The notes: generated from the sequence alone by a model not told the origin. A stretch of 26,050 nucleotides of DNA from an uncultured Lactobacillus sp. (GCF_902491705.1 NZ_CABUIW010000030.1:1-26050), one strand, 5' to 3'; positions 1 to 6,962 are shown, counted from the stretch's first letter. Translations and numbers: made by a program.

Positions 1-40
1 AAAGGTGAATAAAAGCATCGTCATGCTTCTATTCACCTTA
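1..40 (-). terminator. Rho-independent terminator after the truncated SnoaL-like gene
   Basis: Arms at about 2-17 and 24-39 (AAGGTGAAT...ATTCACCTT type) pair over 16 positions with a single wobble and a 6-nt loop. It starts four bases beyond the stop codon of the minus-strand gene at 45. Any U tract lies outside the window. Confidence 0.7.
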
Positions 41-44
41 TACT

Positions 45-284
45 TTAGGATGTTTGAGCAAGACCTGCAACTGCACTGACGAATGCATCACGACCAGTTC
101 CGTAATCAAGATTGTGTTGAACGTAATCTGGAGCAAGTAAACTTGCAGCTTTTTCAGTGTCGCCAGTTGCGAAAGTGTTAATAAGGGCTAAAGCTTTTTG
201 AGTGTTTGTCATATTGTTTTCTCCTTTATTTTTAGTGAATGGGTTAACAGATTTAAGAATATTTTTAATACTTGTCATTTTCAT
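45..284 (-). pseudogene. SnoaL-like / NTF2-fold protein, 3'-truncated
   Basis: The residues from MTNTQKALALINTF through APDYVQHN to GRDAF resemble the first half of SnoaL-like (NTF2-fold) proteins, a family of small cone-shaped binding or enzyme domains. Family members usually have 110-140 residues. Here the frame stops after 79 (or 55) residues, and a terminator follows four bases later, so the C-terminal half of the fold is missing. Two starts have ribosome sites: ATG at 284 behind AAAGGG, and ATG at 212 behind AAGGAG. The residues between them (25 amino acids, basic) have no family match that I recognise. A promoter lies upstream at 324-354. It is either a decayed gene or a short expressed peptide; I favour decay. 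No function is assigned. Confidence 0.55.
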
Positions 285-323
285 ATATCCCTTTCAAAAG
301 ATGTTTCTTTATTCTTTACACGT

Positions 324-354
324 ATTATATTATCACATGTATTTTTAAAATCAA
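324..354 (-). promoter_or_regulatory. Promoter of the SnoaL-like gene
   Basis: Read on the minus strand: -35 TTGATT (349-354) and a TATAAT at 324-329. An alternative extended -10, TGT-GATAAT, lies at 329-337. Spacing is 19 bp to TATAAT, so the exact -10 is uncertain. Confidence 0.45.
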
Positions 355-370
355 CATGTTTTTACGATTT

Positions 371-406
371 TTTTCAAAAAAATAAAGCCCGCAAAATTGC
401 GAGCTT
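371..406 (-). terminator. Terminator of the dehydrogenase-nitroreductase operon
   Basis: Arms 385-394 and 397-406 (AAGCYCGCAA type) form a 10-bp stem with one G-U pair. On the minus strand they are followed by a T-rich run at 371-384. It sits 22 bases past the nitroreductase stop. Confidence 0.85.
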
Positions 407-428
407 CTATATATCTTCTTTTTAATTA

Positions 429-1091
429 TTAATCTTCAATTTTTAGCATCTTATCTAAGTCTACTCGATGAGCATGATACTCATTTACTCTAGTGCTTTT
501 ATCACCATAGCCTAAAGCAATTCCCATACCGATAGTTTCATCATCAGGAATATTCATAATCTTACGAATTGATTCAGGGAACTTCACGATTTCATAAGCA
601 GGCATTGAGTCAATTCCTAACCCCTTAGCAGCAAGCATCAAGGTTTGACCAAAAGCACCCAAATCATAGGTTGACCAACGATTGGAATTCTTAGGAATAG
701 TTAAGTAGCAAATAACTGGCGCATCATATAAGCGTTCTTGCAAGTCAGCTCTAGTTACGCCTTCAATTGGATTAGTTTCCCAGAATTTTTCGGTATCAGC
801 ATTATGTCTTGCCATGTTTTCTCTAGGAAATTCTGCCCAATCTTTTCTATGAGTAGTTGGCCAATCTGGATTAGCCTTTACGCCTTGCTCTACATTTTCA
901 CGGTGCTTTTCTTTAATTTGCTTAAGCTTTTCACCAGTTGCAATGTAAACCTTCCATGGTTGAGAATCGACCCACGAAGGTGCTTGTTGTGCCAATCTGA
1001 CAATTTCTTTTAAATCATCTTCACTAACTTGTTTATTTGAATCAAACAAGCGAGTTGAGTGTCTGCTAGAGATTGCTTCTTTTACATCCAT
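429..1091 (-). CDS. Nitroreductase family protein (FMN-dependent)
   Basis: A 220-residue protein of the nitroreductase superfamily: FMN-dependent, cytosolic, dimeric NAD(P)H oxidoreductases acting on nitro compounds, quinones or flavins. The N-terminal SSRHSTRLFD segment (residues 8-17) is the usual FMN-phosphate-binding start. APSWVDSQPWK (37-47) is the typical AP(S/T)xxxxQPW motif, and the C-terminal IGMGIALGYGD (about 190-200) is the conserved GYP-like region. Length is normal. An AGAGGAAA ribosome site precedes ATG 1091. It lies 34 bp downstream of the dehydrogenase gene on the same strand with no terminator between, so the two are probably cotranscribed. The physiological substrate cannot be read from the sequence. 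Confidence 0.93.
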   Translation of the reverse strand: MDVKEAISSRHSTRLFDSNKQVSEDDLKEIVRLAQQAPSWVDSQPWKVYIATGEKLKQIKEKHRENVEQGVKANPDWPTTHRKDWAEFPRENMARHNADTEKFWETNPIEGVTRADLQERLYDAPVICYLTIPKNSNRWSTYDLGAFGQTLMLAAKGLGIDSMPAYEIVKFPESIRKIMNIPDDETIGMGIALGYGDKSTRVNEYHAHRVDLDKMLKIED

Positions 1092-1125
1092 TAATTTTCC
1101 TCTTTCTAATATATTTATTTCTAAA

Positions 1126-1989
1126 TTATGACCACCAAAGTTTAATCAAAGCTTGAGTACCATCGTTACCCAATTTCTTCTCATCTACTAATTGCTCATA
1201 TAATTCCTTAGCTTGTTTAGTTGCAGGTAGATTCAAATTCATCTTATCTGCTTCATCTAAGGCAATTCTTAAATCCTTCAAGAAATGCTTTGCAAAAAAT
1301 CCAGGAGTATAGTCACCTTTCAAAATTCTTGGACCATATGTACCCAAGCTAAAGTTTTCTGCAGCCCCACTTTGTAAGGTTTGACAAACTTGCTCTAAAT
1401 CAAGTCCAGCTTTTTTCGCATAAACTAACATTTCTGTTAAGCCAGTCATTGTACCTGCTATCATAATTTGATTTGCCATCTTGGCATTTTGTCCAGAACC
1501 GGCTGGTCCGAAATAATTTAAACTGCTACTGAATTTCTGAAAAATAGGTTTTATTGCTTCAAAATCACTCTTTTTACCACCTATCATCACAGTCAAGGTA
1601 CCATTCTTAGCACCAACATCCCCGCCAGATACAGGTGCATCTAATACATGTATTCCTTTTTCTTGACCTTGTTCAAAAATTTTCTTAGCCAAACTAGGCT
1701 TACTCGTTGTCATATCGATTAAATATTGACCGTCATGAGCAGTTTCAAACAGACCATTTTTGCCAAAGTAAACATCTTCTACATCTGCTGGAAAACCTAC
1801 CATTGTGAAAATCACATCACATTTTTCAGCCAAAAGTGCAGGTGAATCAGCCCATTTTGCACCATTTTCTACAACTTTATTAGCATGTGCCTTAGTGCGG
1901 TTATAGACAGTAACGTCTTCACCATTTTTCAACAGATTATCAATAATACCAGTGCCCATTACACCAGTTCCAACAAAACCTATCTTCAT
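1126..1989 (-). CDS. NAD(P)-dependent beta-hydroxyacid dehydrogenase (3-hydroxyisobutyrate dehydrogenase family)
   Basis: A 287-residue enzyme of the 3-hydroxyisobutyrate / 2-hydroxy-3-oxopropionate dehydrogenase family. The Rossmann fingerprint GTGVMG is at residues 7-12. The substrate-binding signature DAPVSGGDVGAKNGTLTVMIGG (split here as DAPVSGGDVG and AKNGTLTVMIGG) begins at residue 117. The catalytic lysine is K170 in GSGQNAKMANQ. Length is as expected. The ribosome site AGAGG precedes ATG 1989. It is the first gene of a probable two-gene unit with the nitroreductase, so both may belong to a redox or carbonyl-detoxification response. Succinate-semialdehyde or glyoxylate reductase activity is possible in this family; the substrate is not determined. 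Confidence 0.92.
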   Translation of the reverse strand: MKIGFVGTGVMGTGIIDNLLKNGEDVTVYNRTKAHANKVVENGAKWADSPALLAEKCDVIFTMVGFPADVEDVYFGKNGLFETAHDGQYLIDMTTSKPSLAKKIFEQGQEKGIHVLDAPVSGGDVGAKNGTLTVMIGGKKSDFEAIKPIFQKFSSSLNYFGPAGSGQNAKMANQIMIAGTMTGLTEMLVYAKKAGLDLEQVCQTLQSGAAENFSLGTYGPRILKGDYTPGFFAKHFLKDLRIALDEADKMNLNLPATKQAKELYEQLVDEKKLGNDGTQALIKLWWS

Positions 1990-2007
1990 AATTTGCCTCT
2001 TAAAATA

Positions 2008-2050
2008 TTACTTACGTATACACATATTTTAATACACTAAAAGTAAGTAA
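2008..2050. repeat. Inverted repeat upstream of the dehydrogenase gene
   Basis: TTACTTAC (2008-2015) and GTAAGTAA (2043-2050) are perfect inverted arms, with a second pair GTAT/ATAC inside. They bracket the likely promoter region of the dehydrogenase-nitroreductase unit. An operator is possible, but no regulator is encoded next to it. Confidence 0.4.
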
Positions 2051-2075
2051 ACAAAAAGACGGTTAAATTACCGCC
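2051..2075 (-). terminator. Terminator of the membrane protein-XRE-DUF3278-ogt operon
   Basis: A short stem at 2058-2075 (GGCGGT / ACCGTC on the minus strand, one weak pair) is followed by TTTTTG. It begins directly after the ogt stop codon. It is modest but well placed. Confidence 0.6.
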
Positions 2076-2561
2076 TTATTTATTACTGCTTTCAAAATCA
2101 AGCAAATATTTCTTGGCTTCAATTCCAGCCGCATATCCGGTTAAACTACCATCCGCACCAATTACACGGTGGCAAGGAGTTAAGATCAAAATTGGGTTAT
2201 TATGATTTGCCATCCCAATAGCTCTTGATGCTTTAGGATTGCCCATCATTTGCGCGACTTCACCATAAGTTCTGGTTTCTCCATATGGGATCTTTTCTAG
2301 TTGTGCCCAAACCTTCTTTTGAAAATCAGTCCCTTCAGCTCTTAATGGAAGATCGAATACTTTTCTTTTTCCTGCAAAGTACTCTTCAAGTTCATCTTTA
2401 GCTTTTTGAGCCATCTTCATAGATGAGTCATCACCAATGAATTTTTCTTCTTGCTTAACTGACTTAACACCAGTAACTGCATCCCCCACAGCCGTTATCT
2501 CTAACAAACCAATTGGAGTTTTAATAGTCAACTTACTGATATTTTTCATATTACTCATCAT
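2076..2561 (-). CDS. ogt: Methylated-DNA--protein-cysteine S-methyltransferase
   Basis: Suicide DNA-repair protein that moves the alkyl group of O6-methylguanine to its own cysteine. The active-site motif PCHRVIG is at residues 129-135, with C130 as acceptor. YGETRTYGEVA (93-103) and ASRAIGMANHNNP (111-123) are the recognition-helix and arginine-finger regions. It has 161 residues, typical of Ogt/MGMT. The start overlaps the stop of the DUF3278 gene; ATG 2561, 2558 and 2549 are all possible. AAGG just upstream best fits 2549, which begins MKNISKLTI. It is the last gene of a four-gene overlapping operon led by a membrane protein and an XRE regulator. That is an unusual place for a repair gene and suggests translational coupling. 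Confidence 0.94.
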   Translation of the reverse strand: MMSNMKNISKLTIKTPIGLLEITAVGDAVTGVKSVKQEEKFIGDDSSMKMAQKAKDELEEYFAGKRKVFDLPLRAEGTDFQKKVWAQLEKIPYGETRTYGEVAQMMGNPKASRAIGMANHNNPILILTPCHRVIGADGSLTGYAAGIEAKKYLLDFESSNK

Positions 2562-3078
2562 CCTTAATCACTTTAATTCTTCCAAGCAAAACAAATGCCA
2601 TTGTCAAACCAAAAAGAATTCCACTTCCAAACCAAACGCCTATATTGAGCCAAATATTAAAAGTACTAAAGTCTTGCTCTGTAATGATTTGCAGTGCTGT
2701 CATACTTACTCCCCAATATAGTCCTGCTCTAATCCCACGAAGCCAAGCAGACTTTTTAGCTTCAGGTAAATCTTTAGCTTCAATTTCATTATCGTCTAAA
2801 TGAAGTTTATGTACTTGATGAGAAACATAGCCACTGACAGCCAGTTCAACTATCAAGAATCCACCTAGTACAGTGTAGTAAGCCGCCTCCATATTAAAAA
2901 TAGCAGCAACAATCAATGAAATAATAATTACGGCTCCCATACCTTCAAGGAAAAGTGGCAAAGCCCTCCCACCAATACGATTTATTTGTGACTCTTTATA
3001 TTCATCAACTGGTCCTGAAATTCCGTACCATGAACTTATGTAGCGATTTAGCCAACTAGTCTTCTTGTTTTCCATCAT
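2551..3078 (-). CDS. DUF3278 family membrane protein
   Basis: About 175 residues beginning MMENKKTSWLNRYISSWYG. The N-terminal soluble segment (YGISGPVDEYKESQINRIGGRALPL, in two parts, through about residue 45) is the conserved DUF3278 region. Four hydrophobic stretches follow at about 45-65, 67-87, 120-140 and 145-165. The family is found almost only beside XRE regulators in lactobacilli; its function is unknown. The frame can extend to 3090, but GGGG lies about 8 bases before ATG 3078. The start overlaps the end of the XRE gene and the stop overlaps ogt, so the genes are translationally coupled. A sensory or immunity-like partner of the XRE protein is a guess only. Confidence 0.85.
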   Translation of the reverse strand: MMENKKTSWLNRYISSWYGISGPVDEYKESQINRIGGRALPLFLEGMGAVIIISLIVAAIFNMEAAYYTVLGGFLIVELAVSGYVSHQVHKLHLDDNEIEAKDLPEAKKSAWLRGIRAGLYWGVSMTALQIITEQDFSTFNIWLNIGVWFGSGILFGLTMAFVLLGRIKVIKDDE

Positions 3079-3277
3079 CAACATCCCCATCCCAAAATAG
3101 TGTATTCAAATCTGTCCCTAACGTGTGTGCTAATTTCAAGCACAAATCCAATGAAGGATTATATTTATCATTCTCAATTAAATTAATAGTTTGACGAGCT
3201 ACCCCAATTTCTTTAGCAAGCTCCATTTGAGATAGCTTCTTTTTTTTGCGATATATTTTTACATTATTTACATTCAT
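3056..3277 (-). CDS. XRE-family helix-turn-helix regulator
   Basis: A 73-residue Cro/CI-type DNA-binding protein. The HTH is QMELAKEIGVARQTINLIEND (helices 2-3, residues 17-37; given as QMELAKEIGVARQ plus TINLIEND), followed by NPSLDLCLKLAHTLGTDLNTLF. It consists of the DNA-binding domain and a short acidic tail only. Its ATG overlaps the stop of the upstream membrane gene by one base (TAATG), and its end overlaps the DUF3278 start. It is a candidate autoregulator of the operon: inverted TGTCACATATA elements flank the operon promoter (3553-3563, 3614-3624). Confidence 0.93.
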   Translation of the reverse strand: MNVNNVKIYRKKKKLSQMELAKEIGVARQTINLIENDKYNPSLDLCLKLAHTLGTDLNTLFWDGDVDDGKQED

Positions 3278-3534
3278 TATTTATCCGAGTTTGCAATCTC
3301 TTCTTGTTTCTTAATATTGCGATGTCCATTCAAAATGATATAAATCATCAATGCTAGGCTAAATCCAGGAACTATTGCCACAATTGCCAGCACGCCAAGA
3401 AAAATCGGAAGGTTATCTGGAGTAAATAGTGCCGAAGTTAAATATCCCTTGATAGTTAACCCAATAATGAAAATTAAAAGCGAAATACCCGCGGAAATGG
3501 CATAGTATTTAAGAAAAGTGAGTAATTTCTTCAT
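3277..3534 (-). CDS. Small membrane protein, first gene of XRE operon
   Basis: An 85-residue protein beginning MKKLLTFLKYY, with two transmembrane segments (about 10-34 and 43-68), an FTPDNLP loop, and a charged C-terminus (HRNIKKQEEIANSDK). I chose ATG 3534 because GGAGGAG lies 8-13 bases upstream. The longer frame to 3612 would begin upstream of the predicted transcript start. I do not recognise a named family. Its stop overlaps the XRE start codon, so it is cotranscribed and probably co-translated with XRE, DUF3278 and ogt. The odd base composition is mainly due to the hydrophobic helices. Confidence 0.75.
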   Translation of the reverse strand: MKKLLTFLKYYAISAGISLLIFIIGLTIKGYLTSALFTPDNLPIFLGVLAIVAIVPGFSLALMIYIILNGHRNIKKQEEIANSDK

Positions 3535-3552
3535 TTTTCTTCTCCTCCAACA

Positions 3553-3624
3553 TGTCACATATATATTACTTTTTACACCTAGAATATTATTCCCACTTTT
3601 GCAAAAAGTCAATTATATGTGACA
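3553..3624 (-). promoter_or_regulatory. Promoter of the XRE operon flanked by inverted TGTCACATATA elements
   Basis: On the minus strand, -35 TTGACT, a 17-bp spacer and -10 TAATAT are clear (about 3585-3613). TGTCACATATA (3553-3563) lies downstream of the transcript start. Its exact inverted copy TATATGTGACA (3614-3624) lies just upstream of the -35. The pair is well placed as repressor half-sites. Confidence 0.7.
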
Positions 3625-3637
3625 AAAAATATAAAAA

Positions 3638-3670
3638 ATAAGATCTTAGTCATTGCAACTAAGATCTTAT
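3638..3670 (-). terminator. Terminator after the 52-residue protein gene
   Basis: A perfect 13-bp stem, ATAAGATCTTAGT (3638-3650) with ACTAAGATCTTAT (3658-3670), has a 7-nt loop. On the minus strand it is followed by T-rich sequence (TTTTTTATATTTTTT). It separates the small gene from the XRE operon promoter. Confidence 0.88.
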
Positions 3671-3681
3671 ATCGTCATTTC

Positions 3682-3840
3682 TTATTTTTCTTCGTCAAAG
3701 AAATCCTCTATGTCTTTCTTGCTTCTTACTTTCTTAACGGAAATTTTCTTAGCAGCTTCACGCAATTTCATATCTACCATTTGCTCTAGAGTCAATTTAT
3801 TATCAACATTTACTTCAGTTCGTTTTGCGTCAGTTGTCAT
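3682..3840 (-). CDS. Small highly charged hypothetical protein (52 aa)
   Basis: The reading frame starts ATG ACA ACT GAC GCA (MTTDAKRTEVNVDNKLTLEQ...) and ends ...KKDIEDFFDEEK. TAAGGAT lies about 4-8 bases before the ATG, and a strong terminator starts 12 bases after the stop. The protein is soluble and charged: a basic middle (KLREAAKKISVKKVRSKK) and an acidic tail (DIEDFFDEE). It is predicted to be mostly helical. I do not recognise the family. It lies 58 bp downstream of the MarR gene on the same strand and could be the third gene of that unit or be separately transcribed. Its ribosome site, frame length and dedicated terminator support a real gene. Confidence 0.65.
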   Translation of the reverse strand: MTTDAKRTEVNVDNKLTLEQMVDMKLREAAKKISVKKVRSKKDIEDFFDEEK

Positions 3841-3898
3841 ATATCCTTACCTTATCAATATGATAAAAATATGCTTTGATTATTCACATCAACAGCCA

Positions 3899-4384
3899 CT
3901 AAAAGTTACGTTCAAGCTCATACAAATCATTCAAAAATTCAGCTACCGTCTTAAGCTCTTCGCTTGAATACTTAGCGGTCAATTTATCAACTAATTCTTT
4001 CTTCAGTGCTTCAGTCATCTGATCATGAGCTTCAGCAATCTTTCGACCATTTTCAGTCAAAGAATAATATATTTTCTTCTTATCGTCATTATGCTTAAGG
4101 GCATTAATTAAACCAAACTCTTGCAACTTTTTGGCTGCACGAGTTACTCCCCCGCGAGTAACGTTGATCTTCCCAGCGATTTCAATTCCTGTCTGCTCGC
4201 CCATTTCAAGTGCGGACAAAGTATGAAAAGAAGCAATCGACAACTTAGATACAATCTCCTTTAATTCAGGATCAGATACATACGCTTGAATTCGCTGTTG
4301 CTCTTGAGAGCCGTGACTATTGCCATGTTGCATACGCAATAATTCAATTGTTTGTCGAATATCAGTTATGCTTTTTTCATCCAT
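3899..4384 (-). CDS. MarR-family transcriptional regulator
   Basis: A 161-residue winged-helix regulator. The recognition region is TGIEIAGKINVTRGGVTRAA with KKLQEFGLINALKH following (about 64-98). The wing is NDDKKKIYYSLTENG (99-113), and flanking N- and C-terminal helices form the dimer interface. MarR proteins usually repress adjacent genes and are released by small ligands. The protein contains no cysteine, so thiol-redox switching of the OhrR/YodB kind is excluded; ligand binding is more likely. GAGGATC precedes ATG 4384. It lies 38 bp downstream of the azoreductase-like gene, in the same transcript, and the promoter of that transcript carries two TGTTG-N5-CAACA palindromes that are its likely operators. 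Confidence 0.92.
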   Translation of the reverse strand: MDEKSITDIRQTIELLRMQHGNSHGSQEQQRIQAYVSDPELKEIVSKLSIASFHTLSALEMGEQTGIEIAGKINVTRGGVTRAAKKLQEFGLINALKHNDDKKKIYYSLTENGRKIAEAHDQMTEALKKELVDKLTAKYSSEELKTVAEFLNDLYELERNF

Positions 4385-4422
4385 TTTTGATCCTCACTTT
4401 TCACCTTGCTGAAGCCATTATA

Positions 4423-5109
4423 TCAAAAGTTCTTAGCCTTGGTTTCTGCCTCAATTATGGCCTTATTCAAAATTGCTTGTCGTTGATCGCGATGTGCATC
4501 TGCACCCTCAATAAAAACAGAATCTAAATCAGTAACACCGTAAAACTTCAGCATATTAGTTAAATAAAGATGGCCTAAATCCATGATGGCACAACTTTCG
4601 GGACTTTGAATCTTAAATGCTTTTCTAACAAAGAATTTAACAACGCCCCATTTACCATCTTTATGATACTCGCTTCCTGCAGCTTGAATATGGATGGCCT
4701 TTTTATTTTTTAACAAACCGACAGATCCCTTAGCGGTGTACTTGAAGGTCTTATGTGCGACTGCCGTTAAATCAAGATATTGCTTCATCTCTGCAGGAAG
4801 AAAGTGGTTATACATCGGATTGATAAAGACATACTTATCTGCATTAATGAATTCATTGAGCCATTCTTCATGGCGCTTAAGTAAAGCTACTTCTTCATCA
4901 GACATTGGTTCTTCAAATTTTTGCTTTCTCCAAGCTTCCATCGTTACATCGTTCAACGGTGGAACACCTTCTTTGGCATAGAGATCGCGAATTATAATTT
5001 TATCGTTGGGATGACTAGCCTTGTAAGAATCAATGAACTTCTTTCCTACAGTCAATGAAAGACTATTTTCGATATGTGGATGGGCTTGAATTACTAAAAC
5101 TGTGCTCAT
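4423..5109 (-). CDS. azoR: FMN-dependent NADH-azoreductase / quinone reductase-like flavodoxin-fold protein
   Basis: A 228-residue flavodoxin-fold oxidoreductase of the AzoR type, which uses NADH to reduce quinones and azo compounds in the cytosol. The start VLVIQAHPHIENSLSL binds the FMN phosphate. NPMYNHFLPAEMKQYLDL (about 97-114) is the MYNFxxPxxLKxxxD flavin motif, and IQAAGSEYH (about 141-149) is the second flavin loop. It is some 20 residues longer than typical AzoR, with an extra acidic stretch (EEPMSDEEVALLKRHEEW) and a basic AFKIQSPESC segment. AGGAGG precedes ATG 5109. It is cotranscribed with the MarR gene behind an operator-laden promoter, which suggests induction by an electrophile or quinone. 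The gene symbol marks the family, not a proven substrate. Confidence 0.88.
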   Translation of the reverse strand: MSTVLVIQAHPHIENSLSLTVGKKFIDSYKASHPNDKIIIRDLYAKEGVPPLNDVTMEAWRKQKFEEPMSDEEVALLKRHEEWLNEFINADKYVFINPMYNHFLPAEMKQYLDLTAVAHKTFKYTAKGSVGLLKNKKAIHIQAAGSEYHKDGKWGVVKFFVRKAFKIQSPESCAIMDLGHLYLTNMLKFYGVTDLDSVFIEGADAHRDQRQAILNKAIIEAETKAKNF

Positions 5110-5127
5110 ATGAATCCCTCCTATTTT

Positions 5128-5182
5128 TGTTGCTTATCAACATTTCCAATCTATTATAGTTTATTTATGTTGCTTGTCAACA
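5128..5182 (-). promoter_or_regulatory. azoR-marR promoter with two palindromic operators
   Basis: Minus strand: consensus -35 TTGACA (5175-5180), 16-bp spacer and consensus -10 TATAAT (5153-5158). TGTTGCTTGTCAACA (5168-5182) covers the -35, and TGTTGCTTATCAACA (5128-5142) lies just after the transcript start. The two sites differ at one central base and start exactly 40 bp apart. This is the typical arrangement for MarR repression of a strong promoter. Confidence 0.82.
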
Positions 5183-5196
5183 AAAATGCAGAAACA

Positions 5197-5233
5197 AAAT
5201 AAGCCCTTAGCCATTACAACCAAGAGCTTATTT
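5197..5233 (-). terminator. guaA terminator
   Basis: Arms AAATAAGCCCTT (5197-5208) and AAGAGCTTATTT (5222-5233) pair over 12 positions with one wobble. On the minus strand TTATTTTGTTT follows. It lies between guaA and the azoR promoter. Confidence 0.8.
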
Positions 5234-5246
5234 TTATATATCAATA

Positions 5247-6797
5247 TTATTCCCATTCAATAGTGGAAGGTGGCTTACTCGTGACATCGTAAACTACACG
5301 GTTAACGTTATCAACTTCGTTTACGATTCTGTCTGAAATGTGACCTAATACATCCCATGGCAATTGAGCAAAGTCTGCAGTCATACCATCAATTGAAGTT
5401 ACAGCACGAATACCAATAGTGTAGTCGTAAGTTCTACCATCACCCATAACACCTACTGAGCGAATACCTGGAAGAACTGTGAAGTATTGCCATACCTTTT
5501 CTTGAAGTCCTGCCTTCTTAATTTCTTCACGTAAAATTGCGTCACTTTCACGCACAATCTTAAGCTTAGGTTCAGTAACTTCACCAAGTACACGAATTCC
5601 AAGGCCTGGACCTGGGAATGGTTGACGCCATACCAAGTCATGTGGAATACCAAGCTTTTCACCAAGTTCACGAACTTCGTCTTTGAAAAGCTTACGAAGT
5701 GGTTCAATAAGCTTAAAGTGCATGTCCTTAGGAAGACCACCAACGTTGTGGTGTGACTTAATAGTTTGAGCAGTATTAGTACCACTTTCGATAACGTCAG
5801 TGTACAAAGTACCTTGAGCTAAGAAGTCAATTTGACCTAACTTTTGAGCTTCTTCATTGAAGACTTCGATAAATTCTTTACCAATGATCTTACGTTTCTT
5901 TTCAGGATCAGTAACGCCCTTTAATTTGCTTAAGAAACGTTCACCAGCATTAACACGGATAATGTTTACACCAAGATCCTTGTTCAAGGCCTTCATTACT
6001 TGGTCGCCTTCGTCTTTACGAAGCATCCCGTGATCAACGAAGATACAAGTTAATTGATCGCCAATTGCCTTGTGAAGAAGAGTTGCAGTAACACTTGAGT
6101 CGACACCACCAGAAAGGCCTAAGATAACCTTCTTGTCGCCAACTTCTTTGCGGATTTCATCAACCTTCATGTCGATGAAGTCTTCCATAGTCCAGTTAGC
6201 TACGGCACCACAAACGTCAAATGCAAAACGCTTCAAAATATCCAAACCATATTCTGAGTTACGAACTTCAGCATGGAATTGAATACCATAGAACTTCTTA
6301 TCTGGGTTAGCAATTGCTGCAATAGGACAGTTCTTACTTGAAGCAGTTACTTCAAAGCCCTTAGGTGCTTGAGTTACTAAGTCGCCGTGACTCATCCAAA
6401 CATATTGCTTGACTGGCAAGCCCTTGAATAAGGCACTGTCTGGATCTTCAACAGTAATGTTGGCTCTACCGTATTCTTTGTTATCAGCAGGTTCAACCTT
6501 ACCGTCTAAGTCATAACTCATCAGTTGCATCCCGTAGCAAATACCCAAAATAGGAATACCTAATTTAAAGATTTCAGGATCTACTTTTAATGCACCTTCG
6601 TCATAAACACTGTTAGGACCACCTGAGAAAATGATTCCCTTAGGATTCATTTCTTTGATCTTCTCAATTGAAAGATCGTGGGGCAAAAGTTCAGAGTAGA
6701 TGCCAAAGTCACGGATACGTCGGGTGATTAATTGATTATATTGACTACCAAAGTCAAGAACAATAATCTTATCAAAATCGTCTAGATTCTTAGCCAC
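5247..6797 (-). CDS. guaA: GMP synthase (glutamine-hydrolysing)
   Basis: Converts XMP, ATP and glutamine to GMP, the last step of guanine nucleotide synthesis. The N-terminal class I glutamine amidotransferase has the nucleophile C87 in GICYGMQ and the H175/E177 pair in FHAEV (usually FHPEV). The ATP-pyrophosphatase P-loop SGGVDS is at 229-234, and the C-terminal dimerisation domain ends KPPSTIEWE, the family's normal end. It has 516 residues, full length. The start codon is GTG at 6797, six bases after GGGAG. No riboswitch is visible: the predicted leader from the promoter at 6835-6863 is only about 30 nt. It is monocistronic, divergent from the membrane protein gene, and closes with a terminator at 5197-5233. 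Confidence 0.98.
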   Translation of the reverse strand: MAKNLDDFDKIIVLDFGSQYNQLITRRIRDFGIYSELLPHDLSIEKIKEMNPKGIIFSGGPNSVYDEGALKVDPEIFKLGIPILGICYGMQLMSYDLDGKVEPADNKEYGRANITVEDPDSALFKGLPVKQYVWMSHGDLVTQAPKGFEVTASSKNCPIAAIANPDKKFYGIQFHAEVRNSEYGLDILKRFAFDVCGAVANWTMEDFIDMKVDEIRKEVGDKKVILGLSGGVDSSVTATLLHKAIGDQLTCIFVDHGMLRKDEGDQVMKALNKDLGVNIIRVNAGERFLSKLKGVTDPEKKRKIIGKEFIEVFNEEAQKLGQIDFLAQGTLYTDVIESGTNTAQTIKSHHNVGGLPKDMHFKLIEPLRKLFKDEVRELGEKLGIPHDLVWRQPFPGPGLGIRVLGEVTEPKLKIVRESDAILREEIKKAGLQEKVWQYFTVLPGIRSVGVMGDGRTYDYTIGIRAVTSIDGMTADFAQLPWDVLGHISDRIVNEVDNVNRVVYDVTSKPPSTIEWE

Positions 6798-6834
6798 TAA
6801 ATTCTCCCTCTTTTCAACTACACATTTTTAATTA

Positions 6835-6863
6835 ACTCTACTAGGAATTTCAAAAAAGGTCAA
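6835..6863 (-). promoter_or_regulatory. guaA promoter
   Basis: Minus strand -35 TTGACC (6858-6863), 17-bp spacer, -10 TAGAGT (6835-6840). This gives a leader of about 30 nt with no room for an aptamer. Confidence 0.6.
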
Positions 6864-6928
6864 TCAATATTTATGAAACTAGTTCTAAATGTTCAGCTTT
6901 AATCAATCAAAAAAATAGCTCCTCTTTC

Positions 6929-6962
6929 TATAATTCGATAAAATTAAGATATAACTATATCT
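6929..6962 (+). promoter_or_regulatory. Possible promoter and palindrome before the membrane protein gene
   Basis: TATAAT (6929-6934) has no clear -35 partner. The palindrome AGATATA-AC-TATATCT (6947-6962) would lie at or just after the transcript start and could be an operator. The evidence is weak. Confidence 0.35.

Noticed and set aside
5453..5785. 110-codon minus-strand frame inside guaA
   Set aside because: Frame shadow of guaA with no homology or ribosome site.
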